Shown in pieces: positions 1 to 7,903 of a stretch of 64,000 bases of DNA. Location: NCBI GenBank assembly GCA_937975765.1, contig CALJUR010000109.1, forward strand, positions 1-64,000, read 5' to 3'. Made by a program: the position numbers and the translations under genes. Positions within the stretch are counted from its first letter, which is position 1. Each line of letters opens with the position of its first letter. The stretch comes from an uncultured Myxococcales bacterium (lineage in GTDB: Bacteria > Myxococcota_A > UBA9042 > DTJE01). A model generated the notes under the pieces. That model did no database searches and was not told the DNA's origin. It saw only the letters and a program-made list of their open reading frames with translations.

Positions 1-1
1 C

Positions 2-1144
2 GAGTGCAAGCCGACCGAGTGCAAGCAGGCGACCGGCGCGCCCGGCCGGTGCCAGGAGGACCAGGCGATCGGCTGCGGCTGCCTGCCCGAGGTCGTGCCG
101 GTGGACCCCTGCGGCAAGGATCTGAACCCCGCCTGCGAGGAGAAGGAATGCCCGCTGGCCGACGGCTCGGTGGGCGTCTGCAAGTTCGACGCCGACAAGG
201 TCTGCGGCTGCGTCCCCGTCGTGCTCCCCACCGACCCCTGCGGCCGGGAACTGAACCCCGAGTGCAAGGCCGAACGGTGCGACGACGGCAACCCCGCGAC
301 GTTCGCCGATCGCTGCCGCTGGGTGCAGGACGCCGTGGGCCTGGAGTACTGCACCTGCGCCGGCGATCTGCCCCCGGACGACCCGTGCAGCGAGGTGCTG
401 AACCCCGAGTGCCGGCCGGTCGAGTGCAAGCTGGCGACCGGCGCGCCCGGCTGGTGCCAGAAGGACGAGAAGGTCGGCTGCGGCTGCCTGCCCGAGGTCG
501 TGCCGGTGGACCCGTGCGGCAAGGACCTGAACCCGACCTGCGACGCCGATCCCTGCGTCCTGCCCGACGGCTCGGTCGGCACCTGCCTGATCGACGCGGC
601 CCAGGTCTGCGGCTGCTCGCCGGTGATCGTGCCGACCGACCCGTGCGGCAAGGAACCGAACCCCGAGTGCAAGCCCGTGGAGTGCGAGGACGGCAACCCG
701 CTGACGGTGAAGGACCGGTGCACCTGGGTCGCCGACGCCCTGGGCTACAAGTGGTGCAAGTGCCTGGGCCAGGTGCCGTCCGACGACCCGTGCAGCGCGG
801 ACCTGAACCCGGAGTGCAAGGACGTCGAGTGCAAACTGGCAACCGGCCAGGCGGGGCGCTGCGCGAAGGACCTGGACCTGGGCTGCGGCTGCGAACCCGT
901 CGCCACCGACCCCTGCGGCGCGGACCTGAACCCGAAGTGCTCCGCCGGGAAGTGCGACGACGGCGACGAGGCCACGCTGGAAGACCAGTGCCTGTGGGTG
1001 ACCGGACCCCTGGGCCTGCAGACGTGCGAGTGCCACGGCAAGCCGCAGGTCGAGGACCCGTGCGACGAGTGGTTCAACCCGGCCTGCAAGGCGGCGGAGT
1101 GCAAGACCGCCGCGGGTCTGGCCGGACGGTGCGGCTGGACGCTG
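2..1144 (+). repeat. DNA encoding tandem A-B-C cysteine modules
   Basis: The module array repeats at DNA level with a supermodule period of about 405 bp: the stretch near 86-140 is nearly identical to that near 491-545, and the start of the window resembles 415-470. The visible order of subtypes is A-B-C-A-B-C-A-C-A, so the last cycle lacks a B module. This suggests growth by duplication of whole three-module blocks followed by loss of a module. Confidence 0.75.
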
Positions 1145-1555
1145 GACGGGTGCGACTGCGTCCCCGTGCTGGTGGAGTGCGACGCGGACCTGGACTGCGT
1201 CCGGAAGGACTGGATGGTGGACTGCCTGGGCCACTGGGACTGCCTGCTGGGGGCGTGCGTTCCCGCCTGCGGCAAGCCCTGTGGCGACGGCACCTGCGAC
1301 CCGGCGTCCGGCGAGACCCCGTCCTCGTGCGCGTCCGACTGCACCGGTTGCAAGGACAACGGCGACTGCGCCAGGTCGGAGTGGTGCGCCCGCGAGACCG
1401 GCGCGTGCGACCTGTCCGGCGCCTGCCTGGCACGCCCGCTGGGGTGCCCGAAACTGTACCAGCCGGTGTGCGGGTGCGACGATGCGACCTGGTCGAACGA
1501 GTGCGAGGCGCACATGGCCGGCGTGAACGTGAAGTACGAGGGGAACTGCCTGTAG
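2..1555 (+). CDS. Cys-rich modular secreted protein with C-terminal Kazal domain (5' truncated)
   Basis: The reading frame is open from the window edge, so the N-terminus (and any signal peptide) is missing; the internal ATG at 95 is not a credible start because the repeats continue upstream of it. The visible 517 residues hold about eight and a half modules of 40-48 residues, each opening with DPC-x5-NP-x-C. Modules come in three subtypes that recur in order: A (ATGAPGRC, CGC), B (LPDGSVGTC, CGC) and C (DGNP, DRC-W, CxC). They are followed by a different Cys-rich stretch and a terminal Kazal-type inhibitor fold (PVCGCDDATWSNEC ending in GNC at the stop). Kazal domains inhibit serine proteases; the modules are presumably disulfide-stabilised extracellular spacers. 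The substrate and full architecture are unknown. It is convergent with the next gene, 40 bp away. Confidence 0.85.
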   Translation, partial: ECKPTECKQATGAPGRCQEDQAIGCGCLPEVVPVDPCGKDLNPACEEKECPLADGSVGVCKFDADKVCGCVPVVLPTDPCGRELNPECKAERCDDGNPATFADRCRWVQDAVGLEYCTCAGDLPPDDPCSEVLNPECRPVECKLATGAPGWCQKDEKVGCGCLPEVVPVDPCGKDLNPTCDADPCVLPDGSVGTCLIDAAQVCGCSPVIVPTDPCGKEPNPECKPVECEDGNPLTVKDRCTWVADALGYKWCKCLGQVPSDDPCSADLNPECKDVECKLATGQAGRCAKDLDLGCGCEPVATDPCGADLNPKCSAGKCDDGDEATLEDQCLWVTGPLGLQTCECHGKPQVEDPCDEWFNPACKAAECKTAAGLAGRCGWTLDGCDCVPVLVECDADLDCVRKDWMVDCLGHWDCLLGACVPACGKPCGDGTCDPASGETPSSCASDCTGCKDNGDCARSEWCARETGACDLSGACLARPLGCPKLYQPVCGCDDATWSNECEAHMAGVNVKYEGNCL

Positions 1556-1595
1556 CCGCCGCGCCACGGGCCACGGGGCCGGCCCGTTCCCCCGG

Positions 1596-3281
1596 TCACT
1601 CCGGACGCGCCACGAACCGCACCGCGCTGCCGACCGCGCCCATCGACCACGACGAGGCCTGTCCCCCCTCGACCACGCCGTTCAGGATCCGGTCGATCCA
1701 GTCGGGCAGGAAGAAGGTGGCCATGCCGTTGTCGTCCGCGGTCATGCACTGCAGGTCGGATGCGATCCAGTCCGCGGGGTCGCACATCTCGGGGGCCAGC
1801 ACGACGTCCGTGTCCATGTATGGCAGCAGCGCCTCGATGATCGGGGCGTAGTTCTCGTCGCTGTACTGCGACGCCTTCCCGGCGACCGTCTGCGCCTGTG
1901 CCGCCAGCGCCGGGTCCAGGCCGGGCGCGATCATCGGCTGGTGCACCACCGGGTACAGCCAGTCGCCGGGCTGGAAGGACAGCGTCGCGGCGGCCTCGTA
2001 ATCGTCGTCGTCCGCCGTGGCCTCGAACGCCACCTGCCCCAGCGTCGCCGCCGGGAGGTCGGCTTCGGTCGCCACCCGGCCCCCGCGCACCAGCCGCACG
2101 CGGGCCCCCGTGGCGCGCGTCACCCGGCAGGTCACGACCACGTCCGCACCGCCGGGCGGGATCGGGACCTCGTCCCCCATCTCGTACGCCGTGCCGTCCA
2201 CTTGCATCGACAGTTCGACCGTCGCGGACACCGGCGAGCGCGTCACGAAGGTGTGCCGCGCCCGGATGCCGTCCAGCACGCCGGCCATGTCCCGCGTGGC
2301 CGCCTTCACCCAGGTCGACGGGAAGCCCACCGGGAACAGCACGTGCCGGTCGCTGCCGCCCACCAGCGCCACGTGGATCCCCAGGGCCAGTTGGGCCTCG
2401 TAGAACCGCAGGACCTGCCCGCCTCCCCCGTCGTCCTGGTACCCGATGGCCTTGCTGGCGAAGGGGCTGATCGGGCCGTGAGCAGCCTCCCAGGCGGCCT
2501 GGTCCTCCGGGAAGGTCATGCCCTGCAACAGCCAGCGGGTGTTCCACACCTCGATCGCGTCGTGATGGCGCAGATCCCACCCGAACAGGTGACCGGGGAT
2601 CATGGGGTGGTTCATCGCGAACAGCGCGCCCTGGGCGTGGGCCGCATCGACCCCGCCGGCGTAGTCCTCCAGGGTCGAGCCGTCGCCGCCGGGATCGTGG
2701 GACACGAAGGCCGAAAGCCCCCAGATCCCGGCGTGCCCCGGACCGCCGAACTCCTCGCCCGGGATCAGCACCAGCGAGTCGCTGTGGAAGTCCGGATCGG
2801 CATTCTGATCGACGGTCCGGTGGTCGGTGATGGCCGCGAAATCGATGGCGTTCCCCTCGTACTCCGGGTGGAATGCCAGGAACGCCGGGTCCCGCAGGTA
2901 CTCGGCGATCCGCACCGCGACACGGACGGGGTCCTCGCCGTCGCTGTAGGTGGTGTGCTGGTGCAGGTCCCCGGACAGCCAGCCGGCGTTCCGCAGGCGC
3001 ATCGCGGGGTCCGGCGGCCGGGGAGCGTCCGTGTCGGTCGCCACGTCCCCGGGCTGGGCGTCGTCCTCCGGCGCGTCGACCGGCGCGATCTCGCCGTCCG
3101 TCGCGTCCTCGATCGCCGTCTCGGCGGGGATGTCGGCCGGGACCTCGGACGGTGCGTCCACGGGGATCTCGTGCACGGCCGCGTCGTCGGCCACGACCTC
3201 CGACGAGGAGCCGCAGCCCGTCGAAAGGACCAGGACCGCCAGGGCGGGAAGCGGGAACCGGCACCAGGCCACGCGGTTCAT
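1596..3281 (-). CDS. PHP-domain lipoprotein (CehA/McbA-like metallohydrolase)
   Basis: 561-residue exported lipoprotein. The N-terminus has a hydrophobic signal and a lipobox ending LSTGC (Cys23), then about 65 residues rich in Asp, Pro, Ala and Glu, a flexible linker typical of this genome. The catalytic part starts near residue 100 with GDLHQHTTYSDG (metal ligands His107 and His109), ITDH (Asp153, His154) and a PGEEF motif, the signature of polymerase-and-histidinol-phosphatase (PHP) enzymes that hydrolyse phosphoesters or related bonds with two or three metals. The substrate is unknown. Start: the ATG at 3281 has GGAGGAG at good spacing; an in-frame upstream start at 3308 has none. Probably outer-membrane or periplasm anchored. 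Confidence 0.82.
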   Translation of the reverse strand: MNRVAWCRFPLPALAVLVLSTGCGSSSEVVADDAAVHEIPVDAPSEVPADIPAETAIEDATDGEIAPVDAPEDDAQPGDVATDTDAPRPPDPAMRLRNAGWLSGDLHQHTTYSDGEDPVRVAVRIAEYLRDPAFLAFHPEYEGNAIDFAAITDHRTVDQNADPDFHSDSLVLIPGEEFGGPGHAGIWGLSAFVSHDPGGDGSTLEDYAGGVDAAHAQGALFAMNHPMIPGHLFGWDLRHHDAIEVWNTRWLLQGMTFPEDQAAWEAAHGPISPFASKAIGYQDDGGGGQVLRFYEAQLALGIHVALVGGSDRHVLFPVGFPSTWVKAATRDMAGVLDGIRARHTFVTRSPVSATVELSMQVDGTAYEMGDEVPIPPGGADVVVTCRVTRATGARVRLVRGGRVATEADLPAATLGQVAFEATADDDDYEAAATLSFQPGDWLYPVVHQPMIAPGLDPALAAQAQTVAGKASQYSDENYAPIIEALLPYMDTDVVLAPEMCDPADWIASDLQCMTADDNGMATFFLPDWIDRILNGVVEGGQASSWSMGAVGSAVRFVARPE

Positions 3282-3321
3282 CGGGGACTCCTCCATGACG
3301 GGGGACACGGGGTCAGGACGG

Positions 3322-3330
3322 ACGATAGCA
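3322..3330 (-). promoter_or_regulatory. extended -10 promoter for PHP lipoprotein
   Basis: On the minus strand the sequence TGCTATCGT forms an extended -10 (TGnTATnnT) about 41 bp before the ATG at 3281. No good -35 box is visible, which extended -10 promoters tolerate. Transcription would start near 3315. Confidence 0.4.
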
Positions 3331-3372
3331 GAAGAAGGCCGAAAATGGCCAGGGAATCCCGGGTTTGCGGGA

Positions 3373-5646
3373 TCAGAGGTCGAAGGCGCTGCCGTCGCCG
3401 GCGATGCGGATCTCCTGGCGTCCCAGGCGCAGCACGACCTCGGCGGTCTCGCGCTCGAACTCGTTCACGCCCTTCACCAGGTAGGACACGATGCGATCCG
3501 CCCCGGCCTTGCCGGCCCCGCCCGCCGTGCCGCCCTTCACGTGCACCACGCCGCAGGTCTTGGACCCGACCGTGACCTCCAGCCGCCGGCCCTGGTACTG
3601 GATGACCTTGTCGTGCCTCCCGTGACGGTCGAAGTTGAAGAAGAAGACGTAGTAGTCGTTCTCGTGCCGGTACACGAAGGCCCGCAGCCCCTCGCTGTAC
3701 GACAGGTGCGGCTTCCAGCCGGCCAGCCGCAGGTTGCCCAGGAAGGCCCGCTCGTCGTTGAAGACGTTGCCCGTGCTGTACAGCAGCGTCCCCTTGGCCT
3801 TCGCCTTGCCGTCGCCGTACGCCCGCACGAAGTCCGCCAGGATCGTGCACGGGTCCATGTTCTCGTCGTATGCCGGCAGTTCGCCGGACGCGATCAGCGT
3901 GCCGCCCCGCTTCACGAAGTCGACCAGCGTCTGCTGGTCCTTTCGCGGCAGGAAGAAGGACAGGTGCACCGCGGCGCGCGGCTTCTTCAGCAGGTCGTCC
4001 GCCGACAGCGCCGGCAGTTCCGCGATCCCGTAGTTCACGCCGTGCGCGTTGCAGGTCATCGTCGCCGGCTCGATCACGCCGTACCCCGCCCGCGGGACCG
4101 CGTGCGGCAGGACCCAGTGAGGCGCCTTGCCCCCGGGCACCCAGGACGACACCGCCGCGTACTCGGGCACCACCAGCAGGCAGACGTCCATGTCCAGTTC
4201 GGCGCGCAGGAAGCCTTCGCCCTCCCGCGCGAACCACTCGTTCAGCATCCGCATCGCGTGGTACATCGGGCCGATCTCGCCGTTCTCGCCGATGGGGGCG
4301 TCCGACGGGAAGGTGCGATGCTGCTTCTGCGTGGTGCGGTCCAGATCGTCCAGCCAGTAGCCGTGCGAGACGCCGGTGAAGACGACGTAGCCCGTGCAGC
4401 CGCCCGCCACGCACGCCAGCGTCTGGAAGAACGGGATCATCGGGTACTTCGACATCGGGTGGTACAGCGTCGCGAAGCCCCAGTTCTCCTCGATGTTGAT
4501 GCCGCGGCGCCGGCGCGACGTGTTGATGTAGCGATTGAAGACCTCGTTCCTCCCGACGGTGTCGGCGGGCGGCGTGGACGCGTCCGGGACGTTGTAGGAC
4601 GCCACGCCCAGCCAGCTGATCATCCCGTACTCGTACACGTCCAGATCCTGGTCCACGCGGTTCTGGCTGAACCACCACTCCGGGTACAGCGGCAGGTACT
4701 CGCGGGGCGTGTCCTTGCCCGCCGCCTCGACCTTGTCCGGCACGTTCTCGTCGATGGGAGGCGTGATGCCCGCGTAGTTCGTCAGGCACGGCAGGTCGAT
4801 GCCCAGGTACTCCTTGTACCGGGCGTAGAACTCGCGCCGGATGCGCCACTGGAACTCGCCCCAGTCCACCAGGCCCAGCACGTCGCGCCGCGTCAGCGCC
4901 ACCGGCCGCGCCGGGTCCAGCCGCGGCGGCTTGACGAACTCGAACGCGCGCACCTGCGTGCCGTGCACCCGGTCGTACTCGGCGACGGTGCCGTACTTCG
5001 CGCGCAGCATCGCCTGGAAGTGCCGGACATCCGGGGCGTCGTAGCCGAAGTGCCAGGGGGCGTCGTTGGACGTGCAGTAGATCGTCTCGTCCAGCAGTTG
5101 GATGGCGATGATCCCGCCCTTCGGGGCGACGTGGGGCTTCAGGACCCTGCCCACCTCGTTCAGCCAGCGCTTCGCCAGCGCGTCGAAGGCGGCGTCGTTC
5201 GGGCTGGGCATCTGGGTGAAGTCATACTCCCAGTAAAGCGGGCTGTCGTCGCCCTTCCGGACCGGCTCGATGCCGGGGTTGAAGGAGGGCGACGAGACGT
5301 CGGGCAGGCCGCCGATGTTCAGTTCGCTGTGCACGAAGGGGCCCGGCTTGGCCAGCATGTGCAGGCCGCGCTCCTCGCACAGCGCCAGGAAGTGCCGCAG
5401 GTCGCGCGAGTCGAAGGTGCGGCCGTCGAAGTCGTAGGACACCGCGCCGGTCACCGGGTCGTGCTGGATGTGGTGCCGCCACGGGATGTAGAAGCAGACC
5501 ACGTTGACGTGGCCGGCCTTCAACTGGTCCAGCCGGGCCGCCCAGTTGGCACGCTTGTCCCGGTAGTACTGGTACTCCGCCCCCAGGAAGTAGAAGGGCT
5601 TGCCGTCCTTGAAGAATCGTCCGTCGCGGTACGTGAACGTCGCCAT
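3373..5646 (-). CDS. GH35-like beta-galactosidase-type glycoside hydrolase
   Basis: 757 residues, no signal peptide, so probably cytoplasmic. It begins directly with the GH35-type (beta/alpha)8 barrel (GAEYQYYR near residue 22). A GPF-x-HSELNIGGLP segment near 102-115 corresponds to the GH35 GPY-x-CAEW-x-GG-x-P motif. IIAIQLLDET (179-188) aligns with the IIALQVENEY acid/base motif, keeping Glu187. NIEENWGF (384-391) resembles the nucleophile loop, with Glu386/Glu387. The family cleaves terminal beta-galactosides; the divergent acid/base segment (QLLDET rather than QxENEY) means specificity could differ. The C-terminal 350 residues look like a Rossmann-like domain plus beta-domains. It is divergent from the cytidylate-kinase-like gene across a 154-bp gap. 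Confidence 0.8.
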   Translation of the reverse strand: MATFTYRDGRFFKDGKPFYFLGAEYQYYRDKRANWAARLDQLKAGHVNVVCFYIPWRHHIQHDPVTGAVSYDFDGRTFDSRDLRHFLALCEERGLHMLAKPGPFVHSELNIGGLPDVSSPSFNPGIEPVRKGDDSPLYWEYDFTQMPSPNDAAFDALAKRWLNEVGRVLKPHVAPKGGIIAIQLLDETIYCTSNDAPWHFGYDAPDVRHFQAMLRAKYGTVAEYDRVHGTQVRAFEFVKPPRLDPARPVALTRRDVLGLVDWGEFQWRIRREFYARYKEYLGIDLPCLTNYAGITPPIDENVPDKVEAAGKDTPREYLPLYPEWWFSQNRVDQDLDVYEYGMISWLGVASYNVPDASTPPADTVGRNEVFNRYINTSRRRRGINIEENWGFATLYHPMSKYPMIPFFQTLACVAGGCTGYVVFTGVSHGYWLDDLDRTTQKQHRTFPSDAPIGENGEIGPMYHAMRMLNEWFAREGEGFLRAELDMDVCLLVVPEYAAVSSWVPGGKAPHWVLPHAVPRAGYGVIEPATMTCNAHGVNYGIAELPALSADDLLKKPRAAVHLSFFLPRKDQQTLVDFVKRGGTLIASGELPAYDENMDPCTILADFVRAYGDGKAKAKGTLLYSTGNVFNDERAFLGNLRLAGWKPHLSYSEGLRAFVYRHENDYYVFFFNFDRHGRHDKVIQYQGRRLEVTVGSKTCGVVHVKGGTAGGAGKAGADRIVSYLVKGVNEFERETAEVVLRLGRQEIRIAGDGSAFDL

Positions 5647-5742
5647 GGGGTCCCCTCGCGTTCGGCCCGGTCGCCGGGCGGGAGTCTACTACAGTCGCCG
5701 CCCGGGGGGACGGGCTGGCACCGGGGCGCGCGGCCCGCGCGA

Positions 5743-5770
5743 TTGACCTGGCGAGCGGTTGCGCCATCCT
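5743..5770 (+). promoter_or_regulatory. candidate promoter of cytidylate-kinase-like gene
   Basis: TTGACC at 5743-5748 is followed after 16 bp by CATCCT at 5765-5770, 31 bp before the ATG at 5801. The -35 fits the TTGAC-type boxes seen elsewhere in this window; the -10 is weak. Confidence 0.4.
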
Positions 5771-5800
5771 TGGGGTGTCGGGACAACGAGGGGGGTGGCC

Positions 5801-6523
5801 ATGCCTCCGCAGAACATCGAGGAGATGGTGGAGCGCCAGGTCCTGCTGTGGCAGGAGCAGAGCCGCCTGGGCCTGCAGTACGCGCCCAGGGAAGGGCATA
5901 CGCAGGCACCCGTGATCGCGATCTCCCGGCAGCACGGCGCGCTGGGGGCCCGGCTGGGCCGGCTGGTGGCCGAGCGCATGGACTTCGCCTACTACGACCG
6001 GGAGCTGGTGGAACGGATCGCGGCCGAGGCGCAGGTCCGCCAGGCCGTGGTCGATTCGGTGGACGAACGCGCGCGGCACCGGATCTCGGACTGGCTGGCC
6101 GACCACATCGGCGGCGGGCGGCTGTCCGACAGCGAGTACGTTCGGCACCTGTCCCACGTGCTGCTGTCGATCGCCTACCACGGGCGGGCGGTGATCGTGG
6201 GGCGCGGAGCGTGCTTCCTGCTGGACCCGACGTGGACGCTGCGGGTGCGGGCCTTCGCGCCGCTGGAGGTACGGGTGGCGCGCGTGGCGCAGTCGCACAA
6301 GCTGCCGCTGGACGAGGCCCGGGCCGACGTGGAGTCGATGGACGCCGGGCGGGCCGACTTCAACCGGCGGCACTTCGGGCGCGACGTGAACGACCCGGCG
6401 GGCTACGACCTGCTGATCGACACCGGCACGCTGTCCCTGCCGGCGTGCGCGGACCTGGTCCTGGCGGCCTTCAAGGCGCGGTTCGGGGCGGGCGGGGTGC
6501 GGCACCGCAACGGCCACCCGTGA
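5801..6523 (+). CDS. cytidylate kinase-like family protein (Cytidylate_kin2)
   Basis: 240 residues, cytoplasmic. After a 35-residue helical lead, the core VIAISRQHGALGARLG followed by YYDRELVERIA matches the Cytidylate_kin2 family (ISR-x-G-x-G-G-x-x-IA then YYD-x-E-I). The phosphate-binding loop is degenerate here (HGALG in place of GSGG), so kinase activity is not certain. GRAVIVGRGACFLL later in the protein matches the family's VIVGRGA motif. Such proteins phosphorylate CMP or an unidentified small substrate. Start: the ATG at 5801 follows GAGGGGGG; an upstream in-frame ATG at 5759 lies within the promoter region and lacks a Shine-Dalgarno. It is convergent with the FadL-type gene, separated by two palindromic repeats. 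Confidence 0.75.
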   Translation: MPPQNIEEMVERQVLLWQEQSRLGLQYAPREGHTQAPVIAISRQHGALGARLGRLVAERMDFAYYDRELVERIAAEAQVRQAVVDSVDERARHRISDWLADHIGGGRLSDSEYVRHLSHVLLSIAYHGRAVIVGRGACFLLDPTWTLRVRAFAPLEVRVARVAQSHKLPLDEARADVESMDAGRADFNRRHFGRDVNDPAGYDLLIDTGTLSLPACADLVLAAFKARFGAGGVRHRNGHP

Positions 6524-6530
6524 GGCAGGA

Positions 6531-6586
6531 CGGCGGGGGACGGGGCCCGGCAATACGTTGGCGGGGGGCAGGGCCCCCGCCCTACA
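6531..6586. repeat. two GC-rich extragenic palindromes between convergent genes
   Basis: A partial copy (6531-6550) starts 7 bp after the stop of the cytidylate-kinase-like gene. A fuller copy (6560-6586) reads on the minus strand TGTAGGGCGGGGGCCCTGCC and so on. The TAG of the minus-strand outer-membrane gene (6582-6584) is inside this second palindrome. The hairpin has no T-run, so if it terminates transcription it is not a classical intrinsic terminator. Confidence 0.75.
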
Positions 6587-7877
6587 GGGTGAACAGCAGG
6601 TCCGCGGAGACGTGGTTCATCGAGCCGTGCCCCTTGCCGTTGGTCGGCGGGGTCAGCACGCTGTCCTGGATGTCCAGCAGGTCGTTCCACGAGCGCATGT
6701 AGGTCAACCCGACCTTGACCCACTTCGCCGCGCGCCACCGGGCGCCCAGCGCGATGCCGTGCAGGCCGCGGTTCAGGTTCTCGACCGTCATCGTGCGCGT
6801 CGGGATCGGGCTGGAGTCCCGCTGGTATCCCAGCATCAGTTCGACCTCCGGAATCACCCGGTACAGCAGGCCGACGCTGACGTTCCAGGCGTTCGTGAAG
6901 TTCTTGGGCGACTTCATCTTCCCGCCGGATCCGACCAGCGCGGCGAGGCTCGAATCGACCTTCATGACCTGTTCCTGGTTGACCTGGTAGTGCCAGTAGG
7001 AACCGTCGATCGCGACCTCGAAGCCCTTCACGAACTCCCAGTTGATGCCGGCGCGCAGGCTGAACGGGATCGCGAAGGTCGTCTCCTGGGTGCCCTTCAG
7101 CGGCGTCGATCCGGGCACCACCGCGGTCGCCTTCAGCGGCCCCTTCAGCTTGACGTCCGCGCCGGAGGTGAACGAGAAGCCCAGGCCCAGCGTGCGGATC
7201 GGCCGGAACAGCAGGCCGACGTTCCAGTCCCACGTCCAGCCCCGCCCGTCCATCTCCACCTTGATGTCCCGGTTGCGGACGCGGGCCGAGTCGTCGAACC
7301 GCAGGTCGGGGTTCGCGTTGACCAGCGGGTTCATGTACTGCGAGCCCTGCATGACCAGGTACACGGCGCTGATGCCGGCGCCGATGCTCAACTGGTCGGT
7401 GATCCGGTAGGCGGCGGTGCCGGTCATGTGCGCCGCGAAGAAGAAGCCCTTCAGCAGGTGGTACCGGGAGGGCTCGTCCTCGGGCAGGTCGGCGCCGTAC
7501 AGGTTCGGCGCGTACGCCGACAGCGCCACCCGCAGGCGCTTCGTGCCGAGGTCGGACGACACCCCCAGGAACGGCACGATCGCCCACGAGGTCTCGGGCG
7601 TGATCTCGTGGTCCGGCCGCAGCCGGCCCTGCGAGTCGTAGAAGCGGAAGCCCAGTTCGGCATGGGTGTACTGCCCGGTCAGGTAGATGTTCGTCCGGTC
7701 CAGCAGCGTCAGGCCGGCCGGGTTGTGGAAGACCGCCGTGACGTCGTCGGGCTTGCCCATCACGGCCATCATGCCGCACCGACGCGTGCCGAAGTCGGGG
7801 GTGTGGAAGCCGCCGGCCCGTGCCGGGAGGGGCAGTACCGCCAGCAGGACCAGCAGGCCGGGGAGGATCCGTCGCAT
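6582..7877 (-). CDS. FadL/OmpP1/TodX-type outer-membrane transporter
   Basis: 431 residues with a signal peptide cleaved near PARA-GG and the FadL-family opening (GGFHTPDFGTR, then DDVTAVFHNPAGL). The rest alternates as a beta-barrel, with the last strand ending DLLFTL. FadL-family barrels take up long-chain fatty acids or other hydrophobic molecules through the outer membrane, so the cell has a Gram-negative envelope. Start: the ATG at 7877 has GGAG six bases upstream; a TTG four codons earlier overlaps that site and was rejected. The gene begins 26 bp after the V-ATPase subunit I stop on the same strand and may be co-transcribed with that operon. Its stop codon lies inside a palindromic repeat. 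Confidence 0.82.
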   Translation of the reverse strand: MRRILPGLLVLLAVLPLPARAGGFHTPDFGTRRCGMMAVMGKPDDVTAVFHNPAGLTLLDRTNIYLTGQYTHAELGFRFYDSQGRLRPDHEITPETSWAIVPFLGVSSDLGTKRLRVALSAYAPNLYGADLPEDEPSRYHLLKGFFFAAHMTGTAAYRITDQLSIGAGISAVYLVMQGSQYMNPLVNANPDLRFDDSARVRNRDIKVEMDGRGWTWDWNVGLLFRPIRTLGLGFSFTSGADVKLKGPLKATAVVPGSTPLKGTQETTFAIPFSLRAGINWEFVKGFEVAIDGSYWHYQVNQEQVMKVDSSLAALVGSGGKMKSPKNFTNAWNVSVGLLYRVIPEVELMLGYQRDSSPIPTRTMTVENLNRGLHGIALGARWRAAKWVKVGLTYMRSWNDLLDIQDSVLTPPTNGKGHGSMNHVSADLLFTL

Positions 7878-7903
7878 GTCGGACTCCAAGGATGCCGGGG
7901 GGC

